A stretch of DNA of 64,000 nt from Eubacteriales bacterium (GCA_030524175.1 JAUNHC010000019.1:1-64000); one strand, 5' to 3'. Positions 33,048 through 43,191 are shown, counted from the first letter of the stretch. Numbers and translations are program-made. The notes: generated by a model not told the origin, from the letters alone.

Positions 33048-33874
33048 AAACAAAATTTACAAGCAGACTGATGCGGATTCCAGCCTATGTGTTACTGTTG
33101 TTTACTACAATCATTTCCCTGACGCCATTTTATATTATGTTTATCATGGGAACATACAAGAATGAGGACATATTTAAAGGGTTAAAATTTTTTCCGGGTA
33201 CCTATATTCTGGAAAACTTTAAAACTATCTTACAAGGAAATGTAATAAGGCCGTATTTTAACAGTCTGTTTATCTCGGTCTGCAGCATGGCTGTCTGTGT
33301 ATTTGTCAGCGCTATGATTGGTTATGGAATGGCAAAGTTTCAATTTAAAGGGAAGAAACTATTAATGACGATCTTGTTGGCAACATTAGTGATGCCTTAT
33401 CAGATTAGCCTGGCCGGGTATATGATGGAGATGAGATGGGCACATCTCAACGGCACATTGCTTCCCATGATCCTGGTGTTTGTGGCTAACCCATTCGGCG
33501 CCTTTTGGATGACACAGTATATTGGGGCTTCCGTGCCGGATTCCATTGTGGAAAGTGCACGGATTGACGGGTGCGGGGAATTCCGCCTGTTTATTAATAT
33601 TGTGCTTCCTGTGATCAAACCGGCTACCATCACTCTTGCCTTACTGGTTTTTTTGTGGTCGTGGAATAACTTTCTTATCCCTTTGGTATTTGTTACAGAT
33701 CCCGCACAATATACCTTGCCTTTGTTCATCAGTACCCTGGGGGGATCCTATAGAGTAGATTATGCAGCAAAAATGTTGAACTTAACAATAGCAACCATTC
33801 CGGTGCTTATCTTTTTCTCAATATTTTCTAAATATTTGATAAAAGGTATGACCATTGGAGCAGTAAAGGAGTAG
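33044..33874 (+). CDS. CUT1 sugar ABC permease 2 (cluster C)
   Basis: 276 residues, MalG/UgpE-type, EAA loop ESARIDGCGEFRLFINIVLPV and terminal KYLIKGMTIGAVKE. Overlaps permease 1 by ATGA, with AGGAGGATG just upstream. Confidence 0.94.
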   Translation: MKTKFTSRLMRIPAYVLLLFTTIISLTPFYIMFIMGTYKNEDIFKGLKFFPGTYILENFKTILQGNVIRPYFNSLFISVCSMAVCVFVSAMIGYGMAKFQFKGKKLLMTILLATLVMPYQISLAGYMMEMRWAHLNGTLLPMILVFVANPFGAFWMTQYIGASVPDSIVESARIDGCGEFRLFINIVLPVIKPATITLALLVFLWSWNNFLIPLVFVTDPAQYTLPLFISTLGGSYRVDYAAKMLNLTIATIPVLIFFSIFSKYLIKGMTIGAVKE

Positions 33875-33887
33875 AGGAGACGATATC

Positions 33888-34301
33888 ATGGTAAAAATAC
33901 TTACACATGTGGCAATTACCACGAAAAATATGGAAGAAACATTAAAGTTTTACAAAGAGGTCCTTGGTTTTGAGAAGGTTTTTGAATTGGCAAATCCGGA
34001 TACGAAAGAACCCTGGATCGTATATGTGCAGGTTTGCGCCGGACAGTTCCTGGAACTTTTCTATGGGGGAAGCCGGAATCACACTCAGGCAGAGGGCGAG
34101 ATTGGAGTAAATCATCTATGTTTTGAAGTAGATGATGTGGAAAAGACAGCAAAACATATCACAGATCTTGGCTATCAATTGGACATTCTGCCTTGTGTGG
34201 GATGCGATAATAATTTACAGACATGGGTTCGTGATCCCAATGGAATCCGCATTGAGCTTATGCAGGTATCACCTGATTCCCCTCATGCTGCATTTATGTA
34301 G
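33888..34301 (+). CDS. VOC-superfamily (glyoxalase-like) enzyme, cluster C
   Basis: 137 residues, one VOC domain: THVAITTKNMEETLKFYKEV, QFLELFY, NHLCFEVDDV and TWVRDPNGIRIELMQ give the metal-ligand pattern. Similar in order and motifs to the cluster B VOC protein. It sits between the CUT1 permeases and an SDR enzyme, so it probably transforms a keto-sugar or sugar acid; the reaction is unknown. Confidence 0.88.
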   Translation: MVKILTHVAITTKNMEETLKFYKEVLGFEKVFELANPDTKEPWIVYVQVCAGQFLELFYGGSRNHTQAEGEIGVNHLCFEVDDVEKTAKHITDLGYQLDILPCVGCDNNLQTWVRDPNGIRIELMQVSPDSPHAAFM

Positions 34302-34311
34302 GAGAGCGGCT

Positions 34312-34998
34312 ATGAAGATTTTAATAACAGGGGCGGGAAGAGGAATAGGCTTTCAGATAGCGGCAGCAATGGCGGAAAGAGGTCATCAGGTTTTTGCAAC
34401 ATACCGCAATTGTTCTAAACAACTTATGGAATTAAAAGAAACATATGAACAAGTAATTCTTTGGGAAATGGATGTTACAAGTGAAGCTGCTGTACAAAAG
34501 GCTGCAGACCAGGTGAAAAAAACATGGGGCACTTTGGACGGCGTTGTGTCAAATGCAGGTTGTCTTCCGGACGGGGACAGAGAAAATCAGATTTTTGACA
34601 TGAGACCGGAGGATTTGGAGGAAATGCTTAAGGTGAATGTTATTGGTCCGGCCAGAGTCATTCGTTGCTTTTCTCCTTTGATGGAGAAGGGCGGTGTGTT
34701 TATAACCATTACTTCAGAAGCAGGATCCATTTCCAATGCCTTCTGTGATTTACCGGGATATTCCATTTCCAAAGCTGCAGCAAATAAATTGGTATCTATC
34801 CAACACTGCACCACAAAAGATTACAGGGTGTTAGCTGTACATCCCGGAAGGGCGGACACGGATATGGGCTATGTGAGCGCCCAGATTACTCCAAAGGAAT
34901 CTGCCAAGGGGATTTGTGATATACTGACAGGAGTGAAGAAGATACCGGAAAGTTATGGCTGGTTCATTAACTATCGGGGAGAGCAGATGCCGTTATAA
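34312..34998 (+). CDS. Short-chain dehydrogenase/reductase (SDR)
   Basis: 228 residues. Cofactor motif TGAGRGIG (6-13), NAG (81-83) and catalytic Ser135, Tyr150 and Lys154 (YSISK). A classical SDR acting on a hydroxyl or keto group with NAD(P). ATG 34312 has GGAGAGCGGCT; the longer frame from 34132 runs antiphase inside the VOC gene and is rejected. Probably part of the xyloside pathway. Confidence 0.9.
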   Translation: MKILITGAGRGIGFQIAAAMAERGHQVFATYRNCSKQLMELKETYEQVILWEMDVTSEAAVQKAADQVKKTWGTLDGVVSNAGCLPDGDRENQIFDMRPEDLEEMLKVNVIGPARVIRCFSPLMEKGGVFITITSEAGSISNAFCDLPGYSISKAAANKLVSIQHCTTKDYRVLAVHPGRADTDMGYVSAQITPKESAKGICDILTGVKKIPESYGWFINYRGEQMPL

Positions 34999-35016
34999 AA
35001 GGAAAGGAATAATGCA

Positions 35017-36639
35017 ATGGAAAAATATTTTCATAATCCAATCTTAAGTGGTTTCCATTCAGATCCAAGTATCTGTAGAGTGGGGGAAGATTATTATCTG
35101 GTTACATCTACTTTTGTATATTTTCCAGGCCTTCCGGTTTTTCATAGTAAGGATTTGATTCATTGGGAGCATATTGGAAATGCCATAGAGCGAAGTGATC
35201 AGATAGACTTTTCCAAAAGCGCATTTTCAGAGGGTTTATGGGCTCCCACCATACGGTGGAATGACGGGATCTTCTATATTGTGAATACTCTTGTGCAAGA
35301 GGGCCGTGAGGCCATAAGGCTGAACTTTATTGTTACAGCCAAGGATCCTGCAGGACCATGGTCCGACCCCATTGTCATACAAGGAGCGGACGGAATTGAT
35401 TCTTCCCTGTTCTTTGATGATGACGGAAGGCTTTGGTACTGTGGGAATTTCATCGGAGAAGAGGTGAAGTATGAAGGGCATCAGGGAATCTATCTCAACG
35501 AAATGGATCCGGAAACGCTTCAGTTTATAGGGAAACGAAAGGTTATTCTGGATGGCGCCTCCATCAGGGGGAAATGGACAGAATCCCCTCACATTTATAA
35601 GAAGGACGGCTATTACTATTTAATGATCTCAGAGGGAGGGACATTTACCAACCACTGTGTGATGATGTTCCGGAGTAAGACCATAGATGGGGAGTATGAA
35701 GTATGTCTGAGGAATCCCATCTTGTCTCACAGACATCTTCCATTGTCCTATCCAATTGTTGCAACCGGACATTCTGATCTGGTAGTAACTCAAAATGGGG
35801 AATGGTGGATGGTTCTTCTGGGGGTAAGGCCATACTCAGGATTTAATTATAACCTGGGCCGGGAAACATTTTTGGTTCCTTTGCGATGGGAAGAAGATGG
35901 GTTTCCCCTTGTGGACACTCCGGACGGATTAGTGGATGAATGGATACCATGCCCGGATCTTCCTCCGGCTTATCCCCCGCCCAAGAGTCCGGCGGAACAT
36001 TTCGAGAGAAAAAATCTTTCTCCGGATTGGTGTGGGATACGCAGCATGAAGAGAGATTTTTATTCCTTGGAAGAGCGGCCGGGATGCCTTCGTATCAGGA
36101 CCGGGAAAGAAAAACTGAGTGATTTCCGGGTTACACCTTGCTTCCTTGGAAAGCGGCAGGAGCATATGTATTTTGGGACAGGCACTTTCATGGAGTTTTG
36201 TCCACAGGAGAATGAAGAGGCGGGAATAGCTTTGGTTCAAAGCGATGAATTCCATTATATCTATACGGTGACCAGAAAACAGGGCAGAATCCTGCTTCAG
36301 CTATATCAGAATGAAAATGCCGCGGCTGCAGTAAATTATGATTTTGACGGACGTATGATCAAGCGAACAGATGTTGCTGTAATGGAATTGCCCGCATATG
36401 AGGAATATATCTATTTGTACGTACAGGGAACAAAGGATCAGTATCATTTTTACTATGGATTTACGGAAGGAGAGTACATTCTTTTTGCAAAGGATGTAGA
36501 CGGAACCTTGTTATCCACTACCCGCGCAGGCGGATTTGTAGGAACATTTGTAGGTGTATATGCATCTGCCAACGGGGAAGTATCAGAGAATCATGCAGAC
36601 TATCATTGGTTTGAAAATTATCCCACCGGGACAAAATAA
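35017..36639 (+). CDS. GH43 beta-xylosidase / alpha-arabinofuranosidase-type glycoside hydrolase
   Basis: 540 residues. Five-bladed propeller of family GH43 with the three acidic residues visible: Asp16 (GFHSDPSI), Asp128 (GIDSSLFFDDDGR) and Glu189 (WTESPHIYKK). Residues about 330-535 form the concanavalin-like GH43 C-terminal domain typical of beta-xylosidases (FGTGTFMEF, EAGIALVQSDEFHY). No signal peptide, so it acts in the cytoplasm on imported oligosaccharides. AAAGGAAAGGAAT upstream. Family certain, exact specificity inferred. Confidence 0.93.
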   Translation: MEKYFHNPILSGFHSDPSICRVGEDYYLVTSTFVYFPGLPVFHSKDLIHWEHIGNAIERSDQIDFSKSAFSEGLWAPTIRWNDGIFYIVNTLVQEGREAIRLNFIVTAKDPAGPWSDPIVIQGADGIDSSLFFDDDGRLWYCGNFIGEEVKYEGHQGIYLNEMDPETLQFIGKRKVILDGASIRGKWTESPHIYKKDGYYYLMISEGGTFTNHCVMMFRSKTIDGEYEVCLRNPILSHRHLPLSYPIVATGHSDLVVTQNGEWWMVLLGVRPYSGFNYNLGRETFLVPLRWEEDGFPLVDTPDGLVDEWIPCPDLPPAYPPPKSPAEHFERKNLSPDWCGIRSMKRDFYSLEERPGCLRIRTGKEKLSDFRVTPCFLGKRQEHMYFGTGTFMEFCPQENEEAGIALVQSDEFHYIYTVTRKQGRILLQLYQNENAAAAVNYDFDGRMIKRTDVAVMELPAYEEYIYLYVQGTKDQYHFYYGFTEGEYILFAKDVDGTLLSTTRAGGFVGTFVGVYASANGEVSENHADYHWFENYPTGTK

Positions 36640-36652
36640 AAGGAGAAGTACT

Positions 36653-37687
36653 ATGAAAGCATTATTAATTGGCGGTACAGGAACCATCAGCACAGCAATT
36701 ACTAGACGCCTGGCACAAAATCCAGATTGGGAATTATATTTATTTAACCGCGGAAATCATAAGGATGTAATTCCGGAAAATGTGAAGGTCATTGAAGGGG
36801 ACATCCAGGATGAAGAGAAAGCAGCTAAATTGTTGGAGGGCATGGAGTTTGACTGCGTTGGAGAGTTTACAGGCTTCACGCCGGATCAGGTAGAAAGAGA
36901 TATCCGTTTGTTTGCCGGAAAAACCAAACAATTTATTTATATCAGTTCAGCGGCGGCCTATAATACACCTCCGGCCAGGCCTTTTATTACAGAGGGGATG
37001 CTGTTGAAGAATCCTTACTGGCAGTATGCCAGAGATAAAATTGCCTGTGAGGAGGTTTTGCTGGAGGCGTTCCGCAAACAGGATTTCCCTGTTACCATTG
37101 TACGTCCAAGCCATACATATGGGGAGCGTTTCATTCCGTTTTGCCTGGAATCTCCAAAAGGAAGCTGGCCTGTGATCAAACGTATGATGGAGGGGAAACC
37201 TATTATTGTGCCCGGTGACGGATCTTCCCTTTGGACCATCACGTTTAATGAGGACTTCGCAAAAGGTTACGAAGGGCTCATGGGTAATGTACATGCAATA
37301 GGAGAAGCGGTCCATATTACAACAGATGAGGTGCTGACCTGGGATCAGATGGCACAGGCAGTGGCAGATGCCCTTAATGTGGAATACCGCCCATATTACA
37401 TTCCCACAGATGTGCTGGCTGCTTTGAATCCGGAATTGAGCGGAGGGTTAAATGGAGATAAACGTCATTCAGTTATTTATGACAATTCAAAACTGAAGAC
37501 TTTGGTTCCGGGATATTGTGCAGATATTCCTTGGCGTGTGGGTGTACAAAGAGCATTACATACCATATTAAACACACCAACGTGCAGGCCGGAGGATCCG
37601 GAGTTTGACAAATGGTGTGATGATGTGATCGCCGTGTATGATGAAGCATTGGAAAAAGCAAAGGAGATCTGTGGTTTAAATCAATAG
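36653..37687 (+). CDS. NAD-dependent epimerase/dehydratase (extended SDR)
   Basis: 344 residues. Cofactor motif GGTGTIS (7-13) and the catalytic Tyr125-x-x-x-Lys129 (YARDK). The rest resembles CSP41/isoflavone-reductase-like atypical epimerases rather than GalE. ATG 36653 follows AAAGGAGAAGTACT. Located between GH43 and the two-component genes; it may epimerise or reduce a sugar from the same pathway. Confidence 0.87.
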   Translation: MKALLIGGTGTISTAITRRLAQNPDWELYLFNRGNHKDVIPENVKVIEGDIQDEEKAAKLLEGMEFDCVGEFTGFTPDQVERDIRLFAGKTKQFIYISSAAAYNTPPARPFITEGMLLKNPYWQYARDKIACEEVLLEAFRKQDFPVTIVRPSHTYGERFIPFCLESPKGSWPVIKRMMEGKPIIVPGDGSSLWTITFNEDFAKGYEGLMGNVHAIGEAVHITTDEVLTWDQMAQAVADALNVEYRPYYIPTDVLAALNPELSGGLNGDKRHSVIYDNSKLKTLVPGYCADIPWRVGVQRALHTILNTPTCRPEDPEFDKWCDDVIAVYDEALEKAKEICGLNQ

Positions 37688-37700
37688 AAAATATAACATG

Positions 37701-37740
37701 CAGGAATATGCGGGTAATAAGTATATTCCTGTGTGTTTTG
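37701..37740 (+). terminator. Stem-loop between the cluster C enzyme genes and the regulators
   Basis: CAGGAATAT (37701-37709) pairs with ATATTCCTG (37723-37731), followed by TGTGTTTTG. A weak terminator or attenuator. Confidence 0.5.
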
Positions 37741-37773
37741 CGTTGGTTTTGTTCGTAACTGGAGGGTGAACAG

Positions 37774-39327
37774 GTGGTTAGAAAAGAATTAAATGTCATG
37801 ATCGTAGATGATGAAGCCATTGCACGAAGAGACATAAAAATGTTGTTTGACTGGGAGACCCATAATTTTCATATTGTTGCAGAAGCTGTGAATGGTCAGG
37901 ATGCTTTGGAGAAATTCAGGCGTTATCCAATTGACATTATGATAGTTGATATTGAAATGCCGGTTATGAACGGCCTGGAATTAGCTGAAAAAGTTCTGGA
38001 TGAGTCCAAAAATGTAAAGTTTATCTTTCTCACTGCACACAGCAGCTTTGAATTTGCCAGGGCATCTATGCGTTTAGGGGTGGACTCCTATATTTTAAAA
38101 CATGAAATTGATGAAGGAATATTAATGGAAGAATTAGAGCGTCTCCGTGCAGAAATGCAGGAGACTGCCCAACAGTATTTTTACCGCAAAAAAGAAAGTA
38201 TAGCGGTTTTGTTGGAAAGCTTCCATACACAGGAAGAGTGTATTGCCATCATGGAAAGGGAACAGATCAAATTCTGCCCGGGAGCAGCCTATATAGTATT
38301 GATTGAACTTCGTAAGGAATTGCTGCAGCAGATGGAAAGGCGGATGATAGAAACCACGATTTTGCATGAAAGCAATCACAGCGGCTTTGCCGGATATGAA
38401 ACGTTTTCACTGGAAGAAAATCATATTGGAGTATTGATTGCAGTGGATCAAACTGTAGTGCAGGATATTGAGTTGGCGGCAGTGGATTTTGCCAACCGGA
38501 TTCAAGAGCAGTTAGGGGACTTATTAAACAAAAATCTGTTTGTTTTTGTCAGCAGAAGAATCATGAAAGAGCAGGAGCTTCCTGCAATATATCTGGAAAT
38601 GAAAGAATTTACCCAGAGCAGCTGGTTTTACAGGGATCCTGCTGTGCTTAGGTATTGTGATCCTTACATGGAAAAAGAAGAGCATGAAAAAGAAGCGGCC
38701 CAGTTGTACGAAAGTATAACCAACCACCAATACGGAGAAGCAAAACAGTGCCTGGATCAGCTTTTCTATGAGGAATTTCCACGAAAAAAAGATAAGAGAT
38801 CAGTGGATCAGTTTCTGGCTAAGGTAACAGAATGCCTGGCTAAAGCATGGAACAATATGTACAAAGGAGAAGCTTACATACCTGCCGTTGAATTACACAG
38901 AGACATTTTAAATACTCCTAATATATTTGCTGCCGGGAAAAAACTGGAAGACTTTGTCACTGAGCTGCAAAAGATTGATTCTGAAAAAAGTAAGGAGAGG
39001 ATTAATCTTATAAAAAATTATGTAGATAAACATTATACTGAAGATATTTCATTAGAAGCCCTGGGAAAACTCATCGGTGTGTCAGAAGCCTATATGAGTC
39101 AGTTTTTCAAACAGCAGACAGGGATTACGTTTAAAGCATACATAAGGAATCTGCGAATGGAAAAGGCAAAAGAAATGCTCTTGTCAGGATCTGTTAAGAT
39201 TCATGATATAGGCACAAAACTGGGATATAGTTCAACACCATACTTCTGCTTAGTATTTAAGCATTATTTTGGAGAGACGCCAACGGAATTTATCAGGAGG
39301 CACACAGATGAAGGCAAAAACCAATAG
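37774..39327 (+). CDS. YesN-type response regulator with AraC DNA-binding domain
   Basis: 517 residues. N-terminal receiver with VDDE, phosphorylation Asp59 (MIVDIEMP) and LKHE; a middle linker domain; C-terminal AraC helix-turn-helix pair (SLEALGKLIGVSEAYMSQFF, then KIHDIGTKLGYSSTPYFCLV). Starts with GTG at 37774 after GGAGGGTGAA. Together with the overlapping YesM-type kinase it probably activates cluster C in response to extracellular xylo-oligosaccharides. Confidence 0.93.
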   Translation: MVRKELNVMIVDDEAIARRDIKMLFDWETHNFHIVAEAVNGQDALEKFRRYPIDIMIVDIEMPVMNGLELAEKVLDESKNVKFIFLTAHSSFEFARASMRLGVDSYILKHEIDEGILMEELERLRAEMQETAQQYFYRKKESIAVLLESFHTQEECIAIMEREQIKFCPGAAYIVLIELRKELLQQMERRMIETTILHESNHSGFAGYETFSLEENHIGVLIAVDQTVVQDIELAAVDFANRIQEQLGDLLNKNLFVFVSRRIMKEQELPAIYLEMKEFTQSSWFYRDPAVLRYCDPYMEKEEHEKEAAQLYESITNHQYGEAKQCLDQLFYEEFPRKKDKRSVDQFLAKVTECLAKAWNNMYKGEAYIPAVELHRDILNTPNIFAAGKKLEDFVTELQKIDSEKSKERINLIKNYVDKHYTEDISLEALGKLIGVSEAYMSQFFKQQTGITFKAYIRNLRMEKAKEMLLSGSVKIHDIGTKLGYSSTPYFCLVFKHYFGETPTEFIRRHTDEGKNQ

Positions 39328-41041
39328 CATACAGAATCGATTAAAACGGACCTTCTGCATAGTGGTTGCCATTGCGCTGTTGGTTTCCAACCTGTCCATA
39401 TATGTTTATCTGCATTGGATATACACGAAGGATTATATTGAAAATAATAAGAACATTGGTGTGAACCTGACAGAGCGGCTGGACAAGGATTTGGCCAATA
39501 TTGAAAACGTAGCAAAACTGGTCTGCTTTGATTCCAATCTGCAGGAATTGATGCGCAACCATAAAAAATACGAAGGATATGTGTACTATCGAACATTAAG
39601 GGAAATTTCTTCTATTTTAATGCAGTATGTTGCTCTGCGGGATGATATAATAGACGATATCTACATCATTGATGATGAAGACCAGGTTATTTCCGGAAGT
39701 GCGTATTACGATGATACTTTAGAAAGTGATTGGTATCTGGAATTTAAAGATTTAAAACAAAATACCTACTTTACCGGGCTGCATGATGTAAATCGGAGGG
39801 AAAGCAATTCACTTACAGACAAAAAACAGGTGGTCAGCTGTATCGTCAGTATGTATGATCTGAACAGACCTGCTAAAGAAGCAGGGAAAATGGGGCATAT
39901 TATTGTGAATATCAAATTAGATGTGCTCATGAGTGAAATTGAAAACTTCAAAGATTTTCATTGCAGAATATTCGGTCAGGACGACAAAGCCATTGGAGGA
40001 ACAGATGACACTATTGAGATAAAAAACATCGGGGACTGCAGAACTAAATCAAGTATATCTACAGGAGGAAAGTATTATTTTATGTCCGATATCCCCACTG
40101 CCGGATGGTTATTGACCGCCTCTGTAGATACCTCAGTAGTAAATATCCAAATGCTGCACATCATGCTGCTGTCACTGGTAATGATGCTTATTATCATGCT
40201 GATTTCAGGCAAGGCCATTGCAATTCTGGCAGCGAATATTACAGGCCCTCTTCATACACTTTCCTCAGGTATACGGCATTTTTCAGAGGGACAGTATGAT
40301 ACTCATGTGGAAGTACATAGTGGTGATGAAGTGGAAAAAATAGCCGTGGTGTTTAACCAAATGGTTGACAATATTAATCGTCAAATGGAAGAAAATCATC
40401 AAAAGGAGAAAGAAAAGCGTAAGAGCCAAATGCGGTTTTTAATGGCACAGATCAAACCGCACTTTATTTATAACAGCCTGAACTGCATCATTTATCTTGC
40501 CAGGAGCAAAAAGACAGATGACATTATTTTATTCACGAAAGCCTTGATTTCCCTGCTTCAAGTCTCAGTGAAAACAGGGCCTCAGCAGAAAACATCTTTA
40601 TCCATGGAGATCAATTACCTGAAAAACTATATAACGTTGATCAAATATCGGTATGACAATCCATTGGAATTTGAAATCCACATTGAGGATGGATGCTATG
40701 GGATAGAGATTCCCGGTCTTATTCTCCAGCCCCTCATTGAAAACAGTATTTTTCATGGCATATTACCCTCAAATAAACCGGGAAAAGTGTGCCTGTCTGT
40801 GGAAAAAGAGGGAGATACCGTGAAGGTACAGATAGAAGATAATGGCTGCGGAATTGCAGAAGGAAAGATTAAGGATGTTCGGGAGAAGCTGAATATAAGT
40901 CAGTCGGAACTAGATATAAATGACAATATTGGGCTGGAAAACGTGAATAACCGGCTTAAGCTTTGCTTTGGGGAAAGGAGTGGTCTGCATATAGAGAGTA
41001 AGGAAAATGCAGGGACGAAAGTTTGGTTTTTTATATACTAA
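39308..41041 (+). CDS. YesM-type sensor histidine kinase
   Basis: 577 residues. Two membrane helices flank an extracellular sensor region (about 40-275), followed by HAMP (ANITGPLHTLSSGIRHF), the His_kinase domain with QIKPHFIYNSLN (His385) and ATPase motifs LILQPLIENSIFHGI and IEDNGCGI. ATG 39308 overlaps the response-regulator gene by 20 bp with CAGGAGG upstream, so the pair is translated together. Confidence 0.93.
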   Translation: MKAKTNSIQNRLKRTFCIVVAIALLVSNLSIYVYLHWIYTKDYIENNKNIGVNLTERLDKDLANIENVAKLVCFDSNLQELMRNHKKYEGYVYYRTLREISSILMQYVALRDDIIDDIYIIDDEDQVISGSAYYDDTLESDWYLEFKDLKQNTYFTGLHDVNRRESNSLTDKKQVVSCIVSMYDLNRPAKEAGKMGHIIVNIKLDVLMSEIENFKDFHCRIFGQDDKAIGGTDDTIEIKNIGDCRTKSSISTGGKYYFMSDIPTAGWLLTASVDTSVVNIQMLHIMLLSLVMMLIIMLISGKAIAILAANITGPLHTLSSGIRHFSEGQYDTHVEVHSGDEVEKIAVVFNQMVDNINRQMEENHQKEKEKRKSQMRFLMAQIKPHFIYNSLNCIIYLARSKKTDDIILFTKALISLLQVSVKTGPQQKTSLSMEINYLKNYITLIKYRYDNPLEFEIHIEDGCYGIEIPGLILQPLIENSIFHGILPSNKPGKVCLSVEKEGDTVKVQIEDNGCGIAEGKIKDVREKLNISQSELDINDNIGLENVNNRLKLCFGERSGLHIESKENAGTKVWFFIY

Positions 41042-41093
41042 GGAAGTTTTGTTATTGAAACATAGAATATGGAATAAGAAATGGAGGAATAAC

Positions 41094-43112
41094 ATGATTT
41101 ATTACGTGGATCAAAAGGCAGGCCGGGGCGGAAACGGTTCTAAGGAAAGGCCCTTCCAATATCTCTCTGAAGCGGCAGAGATCGCACAGCCAGGGGATGA
41201 GGTCTTGGCGGCACCTGGAATTTACAGGGAGTATGTAAATCCCAAGAGGGGAGGTACACCGGAAAAACCAATTGTGTACCGTTCAGTGCAGCCCTTGGGC
41301 GCGGTGATCACAGGCGCGGAACAGGTGAAGAATTGGGTACATTATGAAGGCAGTGTGTGGATGGTTAAGATTTCAAATGGTCTTTTTGGCTCATATAATC
41401 CCTATAAAACCATTATAGCAGGGGACTGGTACCGGGCATTGGATGATTATCATACAGGTGAAGTATATTTAAACGGCAAATCCTTGTATGAGGCGCCATC
41501 CCTTGATATGGTATTGCATCCTGAGATTGACAGACGGTCCTGGGATCCGGATTTTACCATTTACAAGTGGTTTACCCGGCAGGATGGAGACTATACGGTT
41601 ATTTACGCAAACTTCCAGGGGGCAGATCCCAATAAGGAGAATGTGGAGATCAATGTGCGCAGGAACTGCTTTTATCCGGATAAGACAGGGGTAGGCTATA
41701 TTACGTTAAGCGGGTTTGCGGTAAAGCAGGCAGCAACCACCTGGGCGCCGCCTACAGCCTATCAGGAAGGCATGGTAGGTCCGCACTGGTCAAAGGGCTG
41801 GGTGATCGAAGACTGTGAAATTTCACATTCCAAATGTTCCGGCATTTCTCTGGGAAAATATCTGCAGCCGGAAAATGAGAACAAATGGTCAACAAAACTT
41901 GTAAAGGACGGTACGCAGACAGAAAGAGATGCCATCTGCCAGGCACAGAGAGAGGGATGGACAAAAGAAACCATAGGTTCCCATATTGTGCGCAGATGTA
42001 ATATCCATGATTGCGGACAGACGGGAATTGTAGGGCATCTTGGGGGTGTGTTCTCTGTAATAGAAGATAACCATATTCATCATATCAACAACAAACAAAA
42101 CCTGGCAGGGGCAGAGATTGGCGGTATAAAAATGCATGCGGCCATTGATGTGGTCATCCGCAGAAACCATTTCCACCATTGCACCAGAGGACTATGGCTT
42201 GACTGGCAGGCTCAGGGAACCCGTGTTACACAGAATTTGTTTCATGATAATGTGCCCCCGAAAGGAACAGAAATTGCAGACAGTCTTGCGCTGGCAGAGG
42301 ATATTTTCATAGAAGTGTCCCATGGCCCCACGCTGATCGATAATAATATTATGCTCTCCCAATGCGCCTGCCGGGTAAGCACACAGGGAATCGCATTTGT
42401 ACATAATTTGATCGCAGGCTCCTTTACCTGGGTAGGAGCGGGTACGGATAACGGCGGAGTGGATTTTGCCACACCAAGGTATACCCCCTACCATGTACCT
42501 CACAGGACAGAGATTGCCGGGTTCATGACCATTCTTCATGGAGATGCCAGGTTTTATAATAATATCTTCATTCAGCAGGAGGCACGGAAGGATCTGGAAG
42601 ATTATGCAGAGTCTGTGGGAATGGGAAAAGAAGTTCAGTTTGTCTGCGGAACAAAACCATATGACGGATACCCGGATGCAGATACGTATTTTGCACAATT
42701 CACTCCGGAAGCTGCCATTGATCATGCAGGCAAAGGACGTGATATTTTCTATGATCATCTGCCAATATACACAGGAGGCAACGCATATTTTAATGGCGCA
42801 GAGCCCTGTGACACCGAGCAGAATTTTCAGATGGACAAGGAACATGAGATATTTGTAAAACTGGAACAGAAGGGAGAGGAATATTATCTGAGTACGAATG
42901 TATATGAGTATCTTGAGAAATCCTCTTGCGGTTTTGTGTGTACGGAAACTTTGGGAGAGGCCTTTGAACCGGAGCAAAGATTTGAATCAGCAGATGGTAC
43001 TCCTATATTATTTGATAAAGATTATTATGGAAGAAAACATACCCTTTCACCAATTGCTGGTCCGTTTGCAGAAGAGAGTATTGTATTGCCGTTGGAGGTA
43101 TCGAGGGTGTGA
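41094..43112 (+). CDS. GH120 beta-xylosidase (right-handed beta-helix)
   Basis: 672 residues. The sequence follows the Thermoanaerobacterium XylC-type GH120 family throughout: YREYVNPK, YANFQGADPN, INVRRNCFYP, WAPPTA, GLWLDWQAQGTRV and FIEVSHGP. By analogy Asp370 (nucleophile, in LWLDWQ) and Glu407 (acid/base, in FIEVSHG) are the catalytic pair. No signal peptide, so it is cytoplasmic and removes xylose from imported xylo-oligosaccharides, complementing GH43. Start 41094 with ATGGAGGAATAAC; the in-frame start at 41007 lies inside the kinase gene. Confidence 0.92.
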   Translation: MIYYVDQKAGRGGNGSKERPFQYLSEAAEIAQPGDEVLAAPGIYREYVNPKRGGTPEKPIVYRSVQPLGAVITGAEQVKNWVHYEGSVWMVKISNGLFGSYNPYKTIIAGDWYRALDDYHTGEVYLNGKSLYEAPSLDMVLHPEIDRRSWDPDFTIYKWFTRQDGDYTVIYANFQGADPNKENVEINVRRNCFYPDKTGVGYITLSGFAVKQAATTWAPPTAYQEGMVGPHWSKGWVIEDCEISHSKCSGISLGKYLQPENENKWSTKLVKDGTQTERDAICQAQREGWTKETIGSHIVRRCNIHDCGQTGIVGHLGGVFSVIEDNHIHHINNKQNLAGAEIGGIKMHAAIDVVIRRNHFHHCTRGLWLDWQAQGTRVTQNLFHDNVPPKGTEIADSLALAEDIFIEVSHGPTLIDNNIMLSQCACRVSTQGIAFVHNLIAGSFTWVGAGTDNGGVDFATPRYTPYHVPHRTEIAGFMTILHGDARFYNNIFIQQEARKDLEDYAESVGMGKEVQFVCGTKPYDGYPDADTYFAQFTPEAAIDHAGKGRDIFYDHLPIYTGGNAYFNGAEPCDTEQNFQMDKEHEIFVKLEQKGEEYYLSTNVYEYLEKSSCGFVCTETLGEAFEPEQRFESADGTPILFDKDYYGRKHTLSPIAGPFAEESIVLPLEVSRV

Positions 43113-43191
43113 AGTTGGTTTCCTGGTATCCTGGCCAGAGTCAATTTAGAAGAATAATACAAATCAGTGAGTGAATTGCTGAAAATCAGTG

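Noticed and set aside
42192-42977. Long minus-strand ORF (261 codons) opposite the GH120 gene
   Set aside because: Antisense to a full-length, motif-complete GH120 gene; no binding site and a cysteine-rich, low-complexity translation.
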